Below are positions 1-8,346 of a stretch of DNA of 51,524 nucleotides, in pieces. The stretch comes from Halovulum sp039180525 (GTDB taxonomy: Bacteria > Pseudomonadota > Alphaproteobacteria > Rhodobacterales > Rhodobacteraceae): NCBI GenBank assembly GCA_039180525.1, contig JBCDDF010000020.1:1-51524 (forward strand), read 5' to 3'. Position 1 is the stretch's first letter, and the number at the start of each line of letters is the position of its first letter. The position numbers and the translations under genes are program-made. Under the pieces are notes generated by a model, which saw nothing but the letters and a program-made list of their open reading frames with translations, searched no databases and was not told where the DNA came from.

Positions 1-347
1 CCGGGCTGCTGGAGGGGATGGCCAGCGGGTATGCCCAGATCGCCCGGTCCCGCGGCGCGTCGGAGCGGCGCATCCTGCTGCGCCATGCGTTGCCCAATGC
101 GCTGCTGCCGTTTCTGACCGCAATCGGCGTCAGCGTCGGTGCGTTGATCGGTGGCGCGCCGCTGATCGAGGCGATCTTCACCTGGCCCGGTCTGGGGGCC
201 TATCTGCTCGAAGCGCTGTCGGCGCGGAACTATCCGGTGATCCAGGCCTATGTCCTGATCGCCGCCCTGTCCTATGTCACGGCCGCGCTGCTGATCGATC
301 TGGTGGCGCTGATCCTCGATCCGCGGCTCAGGGACCGGACCGCGTGA
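1..347 (+). CDS. ABC transporter permease, DppB/OppB type (3' part only)
   Basis: The gene starts before the window; about 115 C-terminal residues are visible, with complete codons from base 3. They carry the cytoplasmic EAA-type loop (ARSRGASERRILLRHALPN) through which such permeases dock on their ATPase, then two to three hydrophobic segments and the usual ending DPRLRDR. This is typical of the first permease of dipeptide/oligopeptide/nickel importers in the inner membrane. The stop overlaps the GTG start of the next permease by 4 bases (GTGA), so the genes are translationally coupled. The cognate substrate-binding protein is probably upstream of the window. The substrate cannot be told from this fragment. 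Confidence 0.9.
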   Translation, partial: GLLEGMASGYAQIARSRGASERRILLRHALPNALLPFLTAIGVSVGALIGGAPLIEAIFTWPGLGAYLLEALSARNYPVIQAYVLIAALSYVTAALLIDLVALILDPRLRDRTA

Positions 348-1219
348 GTGTTCTGGACATCACCCGGCCGCCCGTGGTGACCACCGTCCCGGACCGTCAC
401 GGCCTGACCCGGCTTTGGCGGCACCCGTCCGGCCGCTTCGGGCTGCTGATCGGGCTCGTCTTGCTTGTCGTCGCCGCGCTGGGGGCGATCTGGACCCCGC
501 AACCGCCCGACGTGCCCAACTACGCCAATGCGCTAAAGGCTCCGAGCCTCGCCCACCCGTTCGGCACCGATTCCACCGGGCGCGACATGCTGAGCCGGGT
601 GATGGATGGCGCGCACCGCTCGATCGGTGCGGCCCTGCTTGTGCTGGGTGCGGCCTTTGCCATCGGGCTTGGGGTGGGCACCGTCGCGGGCCTGCTGGGT
701 GGGGTGGTGGACACGCTGCTGATGCGCACGGCCGATGTCGCGATGACGCTGCCGGGGCTTGTGTTGGCGTTTGCGGTGCTCGGGCTGCTGGGCCCGGGCT
801 TTGTGAACTTGCTCATCGCGCTGATCATCGCGGACTGGGCCTGGTATGCGCGCCTGGCCCGGTCGCTGGCCCTTGGCGCGGCCAAAAAACCCCATGTCAT
901 CGCCGCACGCCTGGCCGGGATACCCGGCTGGCGGATCGTGCTGGGACATGTCCTGCCCGGCGTCGCGTTGCAGTTGGGCATCGTCGCGTCCCTGGCCCTG
1001 GGCGGCATGATCGGGGCGATTTCCGGCTTTTCGTTTCTGGGTCTCGGCGTGCAGCCGCCGCATGCCGAATGGGGCGCGCTGCTGGCCGAGTCGCGGCTTT
1101 ATTTCTCGATCGCGCCCTGGCTGCTGGTCGCGCCGGCCGGGGCGATCTTTCTGTCCGTCCTGTCGGCCAATCTGGTCGGCAACGCGCTGCGCGACATCGC
1201 CAGCCAGCGGGAGCGTTGA
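344..1219 (+). CDS. ABC transporter permease, DppC/OppC type
   Basis: Inner-membrane permease of 291 residues, the usual size for DppC. A short cytoplasmic N-terminus is followed by a first membrane segment (about residues 33-50). The family motif GTDSTGRDMLSRV stands before the periplasmic/membrane core. A further four to five hydrophobic segments and an EAA-like loop (AARLAGIPGWRIVLGHVLPG) follow. The GTG start at 344 lies inside the stop of the preceding permease, and the next ATPase gene starts directly after this stop, so the three form one operon. It should form the heterodimeric channel with the preceding DppB-type subunit. Peptides, nickel or a metallophore complex are all possible substrates. 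Confidence 0.92.
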   Translation: MSVLDITRPPVVTTVPDRHGLTRLWRHPSGRFGLLIGLVLLVVAALGAIWTPQPPDVPNYANALKAPSLAHPFGTDSTGRDMLSRVMDGAHRSIGAALLVLGAAFAIGLGVGTVAGLLGGVVDTLLMRTADVAMTLPGLVLAFAVLGLLGPGFVNLLIALIIADWAWYARLARSLALGAAKKPHVIAARLAGIPGWRIVLGHVLPGVALQLGIVASLALGGMIGAISGFSFLGLGVQPPHAEWGALLAESRLYFSIAPWLLVAPAGAIFLSVLSANLVGNALRDIASQRER

Positions 1220-2662
1220 ATGCAGCCCGTTCTCACCTGCAAGGACCTTTCGATCACCTATGCACGCGGCGCCCGCCCGGTTCACGCGATCTCTTTTTCC
1301 GTGAACCCTGGCGAGTGCTACGCCTTGGTCGGTGGCTCCGGTGCAGGGAAATCGACGATCGCAAAGGCGCTGGTAGGGCTGCATCGGCGGGGTACGAAGA
1401 TCACCGGGACGCTGCGCATCGACGGCGCCGACATGGCCTGGGCGGACGCGCGCGCATGGCGGGCGGTCCGCGGGCGGCGGGTGGCATTTGTCGGGCAGGA
1501 CCCATGGGACAGCTGCGATCCCCTGCGCCCCGTGCGCGATCATGTGGCCGAGGCGTGGCGGTGTCACGGCCTGGCCGTAACCTGGCCACGGATCGCCGCG
1601 CAGCTTGAGGGTTTGGGGGTGGATGCGGCCTCACAGCGCATGACGCAGCCCCCACACAGCTGGAGCGGGGGCATGTTACAGCGCGCCTCGATCGCCGCAG
1701 CGGGCGCTTTGACCCCGCCCCTTTTGATCGCCGACGAACCGACAAGCGCGCTGGATGCGGATCGCGCGCATTCGGTGCTGCGCGCGCTGCGCTCCCTGGG
1801 GGCGGCGGTCGTGCTGATCAGCCATGACATCGATCTGGTGATGCGCAACGCGGACCGGGTCGGCATTCTTCACGCCGGGCGCTTGGTCGAACAGGCCGCA
1901 CCGGGCGCCCTGACCGCGCATTCGGCCCATCCTGAAACCAAGCGCCTGCTTGCCGCGTTAGCGCCGTTGCCGGTGCGCGCGCCCCGCCGCGACCGCACGC
2001 CATTGCTGAGCATGAAAGGCGTCTCTGTCAGCTATGACAAAGGGCGCGTCACCGCTTTGGCGGCCGCGGACCTTAAGCTCGGGGCGGGTCAGATCGTCGG
2101 CGTGCGGGGGCCCTCCGGCTGCGGAAAGTCGACTTTGCTGCGGCTTGCCATGGGGATCGAAACACCATCCGGCGGCCGGCTTTGGCGCGCAGATGCCCTC
2201 CAAAGCCCCGGCGCAACGCTTCCGGTTTTCCAGGATCCCGTGGGCAGCCTGGTGCCGCATTGGCCGGTTTGGCGGTCGATCGCCGAGCCGCTGACCGCAC
2301 CGGGCCGGCAGACACAATCCCGCCACCACCGTCGCGACCGCGCCGAGGCTGCGCTGGCGCGCGTCGGGCTCGGCGACATAGATCCGGAGGCGCGGCCGGC
2401 GGAGCTTTCCTTGGGCCAGTGCCAACGCGTAGCCGTTGCGCGCGCGACAATCGCGGAGCCCAAGCTGATCGTGGCCGACGAACCGACCAGCGCCCTGGAC
2501 AGCCCCTCGACCTGGCTGGTGAGCAAACTGCTGCGCGACGCAGCCGATCGCGGTGCGGCGCTGTTGGTGGTGAGCCATGACAGCACGTTCCTTGCGCGTT
2601 TGGCCGATAACGTGGTGGCGATGGACGCTGGGCGGACACTGGGCGCCGCGGCGGTGGCTTAG
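1220..2662 (+). CDS. Fused double ABC ATPase of a DppDF-type importer
   Basis: 480 residues holding two complete nucleotide-binding domains in one chain. Domain 1 has Walker A GGSGAGKST, signature WSGGMLQR and Walker B LLIADEPTSALD. Domain 2 (from about residue 255) has Walker A GPSGCGKST, signature LSLGQCQR and Walker B LIVADEPTSALD. The ATG follows the permease stop with no gap. The protein energises the two upstream permeases from the cytoplasmic side. Each signature departs slightly from LSGGQ (WSGGM, LSLGQ), while the catalytic glutamates of both Walker B motifs are kept, so both sites may still be active. DppD and DppF are often separate proteins; fusions are common in Rhodobacteraceae. 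Confidence 0.93.
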   Translation: MQPVLTCKDLSITYARGARPVHAISFSVNPGECYALVGGSGAGKSTIAKALVGLHRRGTKITGTLRIDGADMAWADARAWRAVRGRRVAFVGQDPWDSCDPLRPVRDHVAEAWRCHGLAVTWPRIAAQLEGLGVDAASQRMTQPPHSWSGGMLQRASIAAAGALTPPLLIADEPTSALDADRAHSVLRALRSLGAAVVLISHDIDLVMRNADRVGILHAGRLVEQAAPGALTAHSAHPETKRLLAALAPLPVRAPRRDRTPLLSMKGVSVSYDKGRVTALAAADLKLGAGQIVGVRGPSGCGKSTLLRLAMGIETPSGGRLWRADALQSPGATLPVFQDPVGSLVPHWPVWRSIAEPLTAPGRQTQSRHHRRDRAEAALARVGLGDIDPEARPAELSLGQCQRVAVARATIAEPKLIVADEPTSALDSPSTWLVSKLLRDAADRGAALLVVSHDSTFLARLADNVVAMDAGRTLGAAAVA

Positions 2663-2736
2663 GGTCGGGATCGTGGTCCCGCCAGGCCGCGCCAATCGGA
2701 AACGGTCGCGCGCGGAATGTGGATGGCAAAGAAGAT

Positions 2737-2812
<76 letters not shown>

Positions 2813-2989
2813 GGTGGCGCGCCTTTTGGTCAAAGGGCGGCGGGCTGTCAAGCGCCCGAGCCGTGGCGGCGCGATGGGGCGTGGTGCCTGTATTAATCAA
2901 AAATTTACCAAGATTACTCCCTGATTTGATCATCTGTGCGCAACAGGTTGCGGGAAACGAAACTGCACTGCCAAGGGTTGCGCTGCGTC

Positions 2990-3181
2990 ATGTACAAGAT
3001 CCCAGAGCCGGTCCAAACTTATCAAAGCGCCAAGCTGCGCCACGTCATCGCCGATCCGAACCCCAGACGGCGCGACGCCGCCCGCGGCACCGCTGCGCTG
3101 CGCTATATCGCGCCCAGCCTTTGGTGCGTGTCGCTGATCACCCTGGCCTATGTCGCGGCGGAACGGTTGTTCATGGTCTGA
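2990..3181 (+). CDS. Small hypothetical membrane protein (63 aa)
   Basis: Unrecognised. The reading frame could also start at 2936, but the ATG at 2990 (MYKIPEPVQTYQ) gives the more natural N-terminus. The product is a basic, Arg-rich first half followed by one hydrophobic segment near the C-terminus (about residues 38-57, IAPSLWCVSLITLAYVAAE), which suggests a single-pass inner-membrane peptide. It fills the space between tRNA-Ala and the peroxiredoxin gene on the same strand as the latter, 98 bases upstream. No domain can be named. Codon use is GC-rich like the surroundings, but a chance frame cannot be excluded. Confidence 0.45.
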   Translation: MYKIPEPVQTYQSAKLRHVIADPNPRRRDAARGTAALRYIAPSLWCVSLITLAYVAAERLFMV

Positions 3182-3279
3182 CCCGGGCCCGCCCGACAAT
3201 CCGCTTGCCACCGCTTCGGCTTTTGGCCTAGGTCCGTCGCACACCCCCGCGACCGACTACAGAGCAAAGGAGCCACGCC

Positions 3280-3936
3280 ATGGCTTTGCGGATCAACGAC
3301 CTTGCACCGGACTTTCGCGCCGACACGACCGAGGGGCCGATTTCGTTCCATGATTGGATCGGGGACGGCTATGCCGTTCTCTTTTCTCACCCGAAGGATT
3401 TCACGCCGGTCTGTACCACGGAACTGGGCGTGATGGCGGGCATGATGGATGCGTTCGCCGCGCGCAACACAAAGATCATCGGCATCTCCGTCGATCCGGT
3501 CGAAGATCACCATCGCTGGAAATCCGACATTCAGGCACTGTCGGGCAACCCGGTGAACTATCCGATGATCGGCGATCCCGACATGAAGGTCGCCAAACTC
3601 TACGACATGCTGCCATCAGAGGCCGCGGGCGCCCCCGGCGACCGCACGCCGGCCGACAATCAGACCGTGCGATCGGTGTTCGTGATCGGGCCGGACAAGC
3701 GTGTGAAGCTGTCGCTGACCTATCCCATGACCACTGGGCGAAACTTCGATGAGTTGCTGCGCGCAATCGATTCGATCCAGATGACCGCGCAGCACAAGGT
3801 GGCGACCCCCGCGAACTGGACGCAGGGCGACGATGTCATCATCACCGCCGCGGTGTCGGACGAAGAGGCAAAGCAAAAGTTCGGCGGCTTCGAACGCAAG
3901 CTGCCCTATGTGCGGACGACCAAGCAGCCGGTCTAG
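3280..3936 (+). CDS. 1-Cys peroxiredoxin (Prx6/AhpC-TSA family)
   Basis: Cytosolic thiol peroxidase that reduces hydrogen peroxide and organic hydroperoxides. The 218 residues fit the Prx6 class. The active-site motif PxxxTxxC is seen as PKDFTPVC with the peroxidatic Cys at residue 45 and Thr at 42. No other cysteine occurs anywhere in the chain, so it is a true 1-Cys enzyme needing an external reductant. The C-terminal 1-cysPrx domain ending in KLPYVRTTKQ is present. A strong ribosome binding site (AAAGGAG) sits 8 bases before the ATG at 3280. It is monocistronic and convergent with the MATE gene, whose stop is only 10 bases away. Confidence 0.93.
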   Translation: MALRINDLAPDFRADTTEGPISFHDWIGDGYAVLFSHPKDFTPVCTTELGVMAGMMDAFAARNTKIIGISVDPVEDHHRWKSDIQALSGNPVNYPMIGDPDMKVAKLYDMLPSEAAGAPGDRTPADNQTVRSVFVIGPDKRVKLSLTYPMTTGRNFDELLRAIDSIQMTAQHKVATPANWTQGDDVIITAAVSDEEAKQKFGGFERKLPYVRTTKQPV

Positions 3937-3946
3937 GGTCCTGATC

Positions 3947-5347
3947 CTAACGGCGGACGTGTAACAGTTCCATAAGGCGGGCGCGCCGGGAGAAGGCGGG
4001 GCGTTCGCGTTTCGCGGCGGTCCCGCGTTCCATTCTGTCGATCAACCGCCGCGCCAGCGCATATCCCAGGATCGCAAAAATCACCCCGCCCAGCGCCTGG
4101 CCTATCAGCACCCCGGGCGCGCCGAACCACAGGCCGCCCAAGGCGACCAGCGGAATCGTCCCGGCGGTGTTTCGGGCCCAATTGATCGTCGTGGAATAGA
4201 ACGGGTGGCCAAGGTTGTTGAAGGCCGCGTTGCCCACGAAGATGGCGCCGTTGAAGAACCAGGCCAGCGCCAGCGGTCCGCAAAACAGGAACAGAAGCTC
4301 GCGGGACAGACCCTCCGCCGCGAACAACGCCTGCAACGGGCCGCGCAGCAGGTAGAGTACGCCAGACGCCACCAGCGTATAGAGCGCCACGAAAAGCAGC
4401 CCATCGCGAAACGCACCGCGCACCCGGTCGAAGCGGCCGGCGCCGAAATTCTGGCCGATGATGGGGCCAATCGCGCCCGATAGCGCAAAGATCACCGCAA
4501 AGGTGACCGGGGTCAGCCGGCCGACAATCGCCATGCCGGCCACGGCCTCTTCACCGAATTGGGACATCTCGCGCGTGACATAGGCCGCGCCCACCGGGGT
4601 CGCAATATTGGTCAGCATGGCCGGAAAGGCGATACCCGCAACGGGCCGAAAGTCAGCCATCAATGCGCGCAGGTCAGGTGGTTCCAGGCCGCCATAGTGG
4701 CGAAAGATCGGGATCAGGGCGACGACCATGATCGTGAACCGCGCCGCGACGGAGGCCAGCGCCGCGCCGGTCAGTTCCAGATCCAGCCCGAAAATCAGGA
4801 TCGGGTCGAGCACCGCATTGACGGCGCCGCCGGCAATCGTCGCCCACATCGCCCGGCCCGCATCGCCATGCCCGCGCAGCACCGCGCCCGCGGCCATGCC
4901 TATCATAAGCATCGGCATGGAGGGCACGATGATCGACAGATAGCCGACCGCCAGTTCCAGCGTCTCGCCGCTTGCCCCCACCAGGGCCGAAAGGCTGCGC
5001 AGGTTGAACCAGACCAGCGCGGCGAACAGCACCGCAAAGCCAAAACCGATGGCCAACACGTGGCTGGCGATGCTACGGGCACGCGCTTCGTCGCCCGCGC
5101 CCAACGCGCGGGACACAAGCGCGCCGGCGGCGATGGCCAGGCCGACGCTGATGGATGTGGTGAAGAAAAGGATCGATCCGGCATAGCCGACCGCGGCGGC
5201 CAGTTCCGCCTTTCCCAGCATCGAGATGAAGACCATGTCGATGAAGTCGACCAGAAACACCGCCATAAGCCCCAGGGATGCCGTTGATGACATCACCACG
5301 ACATGCCGCATCAGACTGCCGGTCAGGAACTTCGCTTGGTCGGCCAA
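3947..5347 (-). CDS. MATE family efflux transporter
   Basis: 466 residues with about twelve hydrophobic segments in two similar halves, the standard length and layout of the MATE/NorM family. These inner-membrane antiporters export cationic drugs or metabolites using Na+ or H+ gradients. Recognisable family features are the N-terminal DFIDMVFISMLGKAELAA segment and the GQNFGAGRFDRVRGAF loop between the halves. The C-terminal tail is cytoplasmic and Arg-rich. The start at 5347 is 7 bases after the stop of the DM13 gene on the same strand, so the two are probably co-transcribed. The substrate is unknown. Confidence 0.92.
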   Translation of the reverse strand: MADQAKFLTGSLMRHVVVMSSTASLGLMAVFLVDFIDMVFISMLGKAELAAAVGYAGSILFFTTSISVGLAIAAGALVSRALGAGDEARARSIASHVLAIGFGFAVLFAALVWFNLRSLSALVGASGETLELAVGYLSIIVPSMPMLMIGMAAGAVLRGHGDAGRAMWATIAGGAVNAVLDPILIFGLDLELTGAALASVAARFTIMVVALIPIFRHYGGLEPPDLRALMADFRPVAGIAFPAMLTNIATPVGAAYVTREMSQFGEEAVAGMAIVGRLTPVTFAVIFALSGAIGPIIGQNFGAGRFDRVRGAFRDGLLFVALYTLVASGVLYLLRGPLQALFAAEGLSRELLFLFCGPLALAWFFNGAIFVGNAAFNNLGHPFYSTTINWARNTAGTIPLVALGGLWFGAPGVLIGQALGGVIFAILGYALARRLIDRMERGTAAKRERPAFSRRARLMELLHVRR

Positions 5348-5354
5348 TCGGCCC

Positions 5355-5834
5355 TCAGGTGCCCAGGTTCGCGACCCCGTATAGCACGCGGAACTCGGGC
5401 GACCAGATCAGCACCGAACGGTACTGGTTCAGATCCAACCCCTCGGGCAGCAGATAGACCTGATCGCCGCGGCTGTCTTTCAGCGGGCTCAGTGGCAAAA
5501 CCTCTGCGGCGCGCACGTCGAAAGATCCGAAGACGGCATCGTTCTGCGACAGCCAGACCTCCAGATGCGGGGCGTTGGAGACCTGAAACTCGGTGAAGCG
5601 CAGGATCTGCATCGCGCCGGCGTCCAGCAATTGCGCCCGGCCCGAGGCACGGCGGACGCTGTCGACGCCGATGAAATCGCCCGCCGCCACCATGCGAACC
5701 GCCAGCCGTTCCGGCAGCCGGCGCCGTTCCTGCGCGTTCAAAAGCTCGGGCGCGAGCATCTGCACGGACACCACCCCGGCCAGAAACCCGGCCAGGACCG
5801 TGAACATGGTCACCAAGAAACTCCCAAAACGCAC
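5355..5834 (-). CDS. DM13-domain protein, membrane anchored
   Basis: 159 residues. A hydrophobic N-terminal segment (about residues 5-28) serves as signal anchor. From about residue 60 there is a DM13 domain, recognised by GRAQLLDAGAMQILRFTEFQ, the WLSQNDAV segment and the end ILIWSPEFRVLYGVANL-like strand. DM13 domains are small beta-sandwich modules related to DOMON and proposed to take part in electron transfer, though the biochemical role in bacteria is not settled. The domain would lie in the periplasm. It lies directly upstream of the MATE transporter, probably in one transcript. No conserved cysteine is visible that would argue for a redox-active site. Confidence 0.75.
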   Translation of the reverse strand: MRFGSFLVTMFTVLAGFLAGVVSVQMLAPELLNAQERRRLPERLAVRMVAAGDFIGVDSVRRASGRAQLLDAGAMQILRFTEFQVSNAPHLEVWLSQNDAVFGSFDVRAAEVLPLSPLKDSRGDQVYLLPEGLDLNQYRSVLIWSPEFRVLYGVANLGT

Positions 5835-5879
5835 GCGGGCGTCCTCCGAATCAAATCCACCGCTATACAGATCGCGGGG

Positions 5880-7211
5880 TTACCCCTGCGATTGAAGCGC
5901 GGGGATTTGCTGTAATAGCGGCAGAAGCCGGGCCATATCTGGGCCTTGTGCCCGCCCTGTCAGCGCCAGTCTCAATGGTTGGTAAAGCCCCCGGCCCTTG
6001 CGGCCAGTGGCGGACTTCACAGAATCGGTCCAATCGCCCCAGGTCGCTTCGGTCCAGGGCCGGGGCGGCAGCATCTCCAACGCCTGGGCGACGAAGCTCT
6101 CGTCATCGGCATCGATCTGGGGTGTCGCGCCCTGATGGCAGATCTGCCACCACGCCGCCGCATCCTCGACGCGGGTCAGATTGCCCGCCACCGCGTCCCA
6201 TAGCGCCGGCGCCTGATCGGCGGGCACGCCGGCGGCGGCCAGCCTGTCGGCCACGGCCGCATAGGGTTTGCCATGCACGACCCGCGCGCTGAGCGGCGGC
6301 AGATCGGCGGCGTCGAACTTCGTGGGTGCGGCGCCGAACTGGCTCAGGTCGAAACCTTGGGCCAAATCCTCGGGCGTCTCGGCGATCTCAACCGGCACGC
6401 CGCTGCCCAGCCGCGCCATCAGCGACAAGAGCGCCATTGGCTCGATGCCTTGGGCGCGCATCTCCCGCAAGGCCAGCGTGCCCAGGCGTTTCGACAGGCC
6501 CTCACCCCCCGGCCCGGTCAGCAGCGAGTGGTGGGCATAGCGCGGCGTAGCCCCGCCCAAAGCCGCCACGATCTGGATCTGCGTGGCGGTATTGGTCACG
6601 TGGTCGGACCCGCGCACCACGTCGGTGACACCCATATCCATATCGTCGGTCACCGAGGCCAGCGTGTAGAGCATCAGCCCGTCGCCGCGGATCAGCACGG
6701 GGTCCGAAACCGACGCCGCATCGATCGATTGCGGACCCAGGATGCCGTCCTCCCAGGTGATCCGGTCCCGATCCAACAGAAACCGCCAATGTCCGCCGCG
6801 TTCGGCGCGCAGGCGGTCCTTGTCCGAATCGCTCAAATCCAGCGCGGCGCGATCATAGACCGGCGGTTTGCCCATGTTCAGTTGTTTCTTGCGCTTTAGA
6901 TCCAGCTCTTGCGGGGTCTCGAAGGCCTCGTAAAGCCGGCCTTTCGCCCGCAGGTCGTCGGCCGCTGCGCGATAGCGCTCCAATCGCGCGGATTGCCGCT
7001 CCTCCCGGTCCCAGGTCAGACCCAGCCATTCCAGATCCTCGCGGATCGCATCGGCATAGCGGTCCTCGGATCGGTCGGGGTCGGTGTCGTCGATGCGCAG
7101 AATAAAGGTCCCGCCCGTCCGCCGTGCGATCATCCAATTGAACAACGCAGTGCGCAGGTTGCCGACATGCAGATAGCCGGTCGGGGACGGGGCGAAACGT
7201 GTGGTGGTCAT
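5880..7211 (-). CDS. gltX: Glutamyl-tRNA synthetase
   Basis: Charges tRNA-Glu with glutamate in the cytoplasm, and possibly tRNA-Gln for GatCAB amidation as is usual in Alphaproteobacteria. The start was set at 7211 (MTTTRFAPSPTGYLHVG) because the HIGH-type motif SPTGYLHVG must be near the N-terminus. The frame runs 25 codons further upstream without family similarity. This gives 443 residues. The class I KMSKS motif is replaced by LSKRLGTLAL, a variant I know from the ~440-residue GltX paralogue of Rhodobacteraceae. A second, longer GltX may therefore exist elsewhere. The gene is monocistronic, upstream of the DM13-MATE pair on the same strand. Confidence 0.92.
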   Translation of the reverse strand: MTTTRFAPSPTGYLHVGNLRTALFNWMIARRTGGTFILRIDDTDPDRSEDRYADAIREDLEWLGLTWDREERQSARLERYRAAADDLRAKGRLYEAFETPQELDLKRKKQLNMGKPPVYDRAALDLSDSDKDRLRAERGGHWRFLLDRDRITWEDGILGPQSIDAASVSDPVLIRGDGLMLYTLASVTDDMDMGVTDVVRGSDHVTNTATQIQIVAALGGATPRYAHHSLLTGPGGEGLSKRLGTLALREMRAQGIEPMALLSLMARLGSGVPVEIAETPEDLAQGFDLSQFGAAPTKFDAADLPPLSARVVHGKPYAAVADRLAAAGVPADQAPALWDAVAGNLTRVEDAAAWWQICHQGATPQIDADDESFVAQALEMLPPRPWTEATWGDWTDSVKSATGRKGRGLYQPLRLALTGRAQGPDMARLLPLLQQIPALQSQG

Positions 7212-7334
7212 GGGCTCTGGCATCTCCGGGCCGTTGCGGTGCACACATACCGCGAATTCCCTCGGGTCAGAAGACCCGAAAGGCAAAAGACAGGCGGTTA
7301 TGGGATTGGTGTATCAGGCGAGAAAGTCAGGCAA

Positions 7335-7748
7335 ATGCCCGTAAAGGGCGAGCCATCCGGGTTGCCGCCCAGCCTGGATCGGATCGAGACCTTGGCGGAC
7401 GCCGCGCGCGACGGATTGCCGGCCGCCTTTCGCAGCGCAGCACAGGCTGTGGCTCTGCGCGTGGTCGACTGGCCGGACGACGACATGCTGGATGGCTTAG
7501 ATCTGGAATCCGCCTACGAGTTGACCGGGCTTTATGACGGCGTGCCGCTTACCGAAAAAAGCGTCATGGACATACCGCCCGCCCCCGACACGATCTGGCT
7601 GTTCCGCCGCCCGATCCTGGACGAGTGGGCGGAGCGCGGTGACATCGCGCTCGCCGATCTGGTGGCGCACATATACGTGCACGAACTGGCGCATCACTTT
7701 GGCTGGTCTGACGAACAGATCGCCCAGATCGACCGTTGGTGGGAATGA
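7335..7748 (+). CDS. Metallopeptidase family protein (minimal zincin, DUF1025-like)
   Basis: 137 residues from the ATG at 7335; the frame stays open further upstream, but those residues lie antisense to gltX and look random. Near the C-terminus is the zinc-binding motif HELAH (residues 116-120), in the context HELAHHFGWSD, where the later Asp is the presumed third ligand. The size and the segment LFRRPILDEWAERGDI match the minimal zincin family found widely in Actinobacteria and Proteobacteria. The function is unproven and it may be a protease or a domain that only binds zinc. Divergent from gltX, and convergent with the next gene, 7 bases away. Confidence 0.8.
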   Translation: MPVKGEPSGLPPSLDRIETLADAARDGLPAAFRSAAQAVALRVVDWPDDDMLDGLDLESAYELTGLYDGVPLTEKSVMDIPPAPDTIWLFRRPILDEWAERGDIALADLVAHIYVHELAHHFGWSDEQIAQIDRWWE

Positions 7749-7755
7749 CCCGCGA

Positions 7756-8346
7756 TCAGGACTTTCCGACCGTTGCGCCGGTGGCCTTGGGCATATCCTT
7801 CGGCGCGGTTTCGAACCCATCCACCGTCACGCCGGCACGCCGGGCGGCGGCGAGACACTGCCACAGCCCCCGTTCCGGCGCGAAGGCGGAGACGTATTGC
7901 AGCCGAATCGGTCGCCGCAGCTTTCGATCCCAGAATTCGCCCTGAAAGCGCGTCATGCCCTGGGTAAGCGACGGATCCGGACGGATGTGAAGCACCAGCC
8001 CGAACCGGGTCCGGCGCAGGCTTTCCACATGGTCCCAACTTGCGAAGAGCGGTCTTTTCACGTTGTTGAAGTGATAAACCAGCCCGGCATCGTGTAATTC
8101 GATCCGGGCGCCATCGCGCAGGAAAAGCTGCGGCAGAACGCCCATCAAGGGCGTGATCCGCGCCAGGATGAACGGGCTGAACATGATCGCCAGATGCACC
8201 GCGGTCATCCAGGTCAACTCACCCTCGCCCGGGCGCATGTTGTAGGCCTGCGCGCGATAGGCTTGCGCGATCACCACGAACAGGAAGCCCTGGGTGGCAA
8301 AGGTCATCTCGCGCACCCGGGCGGCGGTATGGACCTTAGCCGCCAT
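7756..8346 (-). CDS. Hypothetical membrane protein downstream of nadE
   Basis: Unrecognised, 196 residues if the ATG at 8346 is used. That start overlaps the end of nadE by 11 bases, which fits translational coupling. The N-terminal third contains two hydrophobic stretches (about residues 15-35 and 46-70, the latter including HLAIMFSPFILARI). The rest is a soluble, beta-rich domain (GARIELHDAGLVYHFNN, then SWDHVESLRRTRFGLVLHI). The order of two membrane spans and then a PH-like soluble part resembles bacterial PH-domain membrane proteins in outline. I cannot name a family with confidence. Confidence 0.7.
   Translation of the reverse strand: MAAKVHTAARVREMTFATQGFLFVVIAQAYRAQAYNMRPGEGELTWMTAVHLAIMFSPFILARITPLMGVLPQLFLRDGARIELHDAGLVYHFNNVKRPLFASWDHVESLRRTRFGLVLHIRPDPSLTQGMTRFQGEFWDRKLRRPIRLQYVSAFAPERGLWQCLAAARRAGVTVDGFETAPKDMPKATGATVGKS

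Noticed and set aside
2663..2736. Short gap between ABC transporter and tRNA-Ala checked for a terminator
   Set aside because: No stable stem with a T-run was found.
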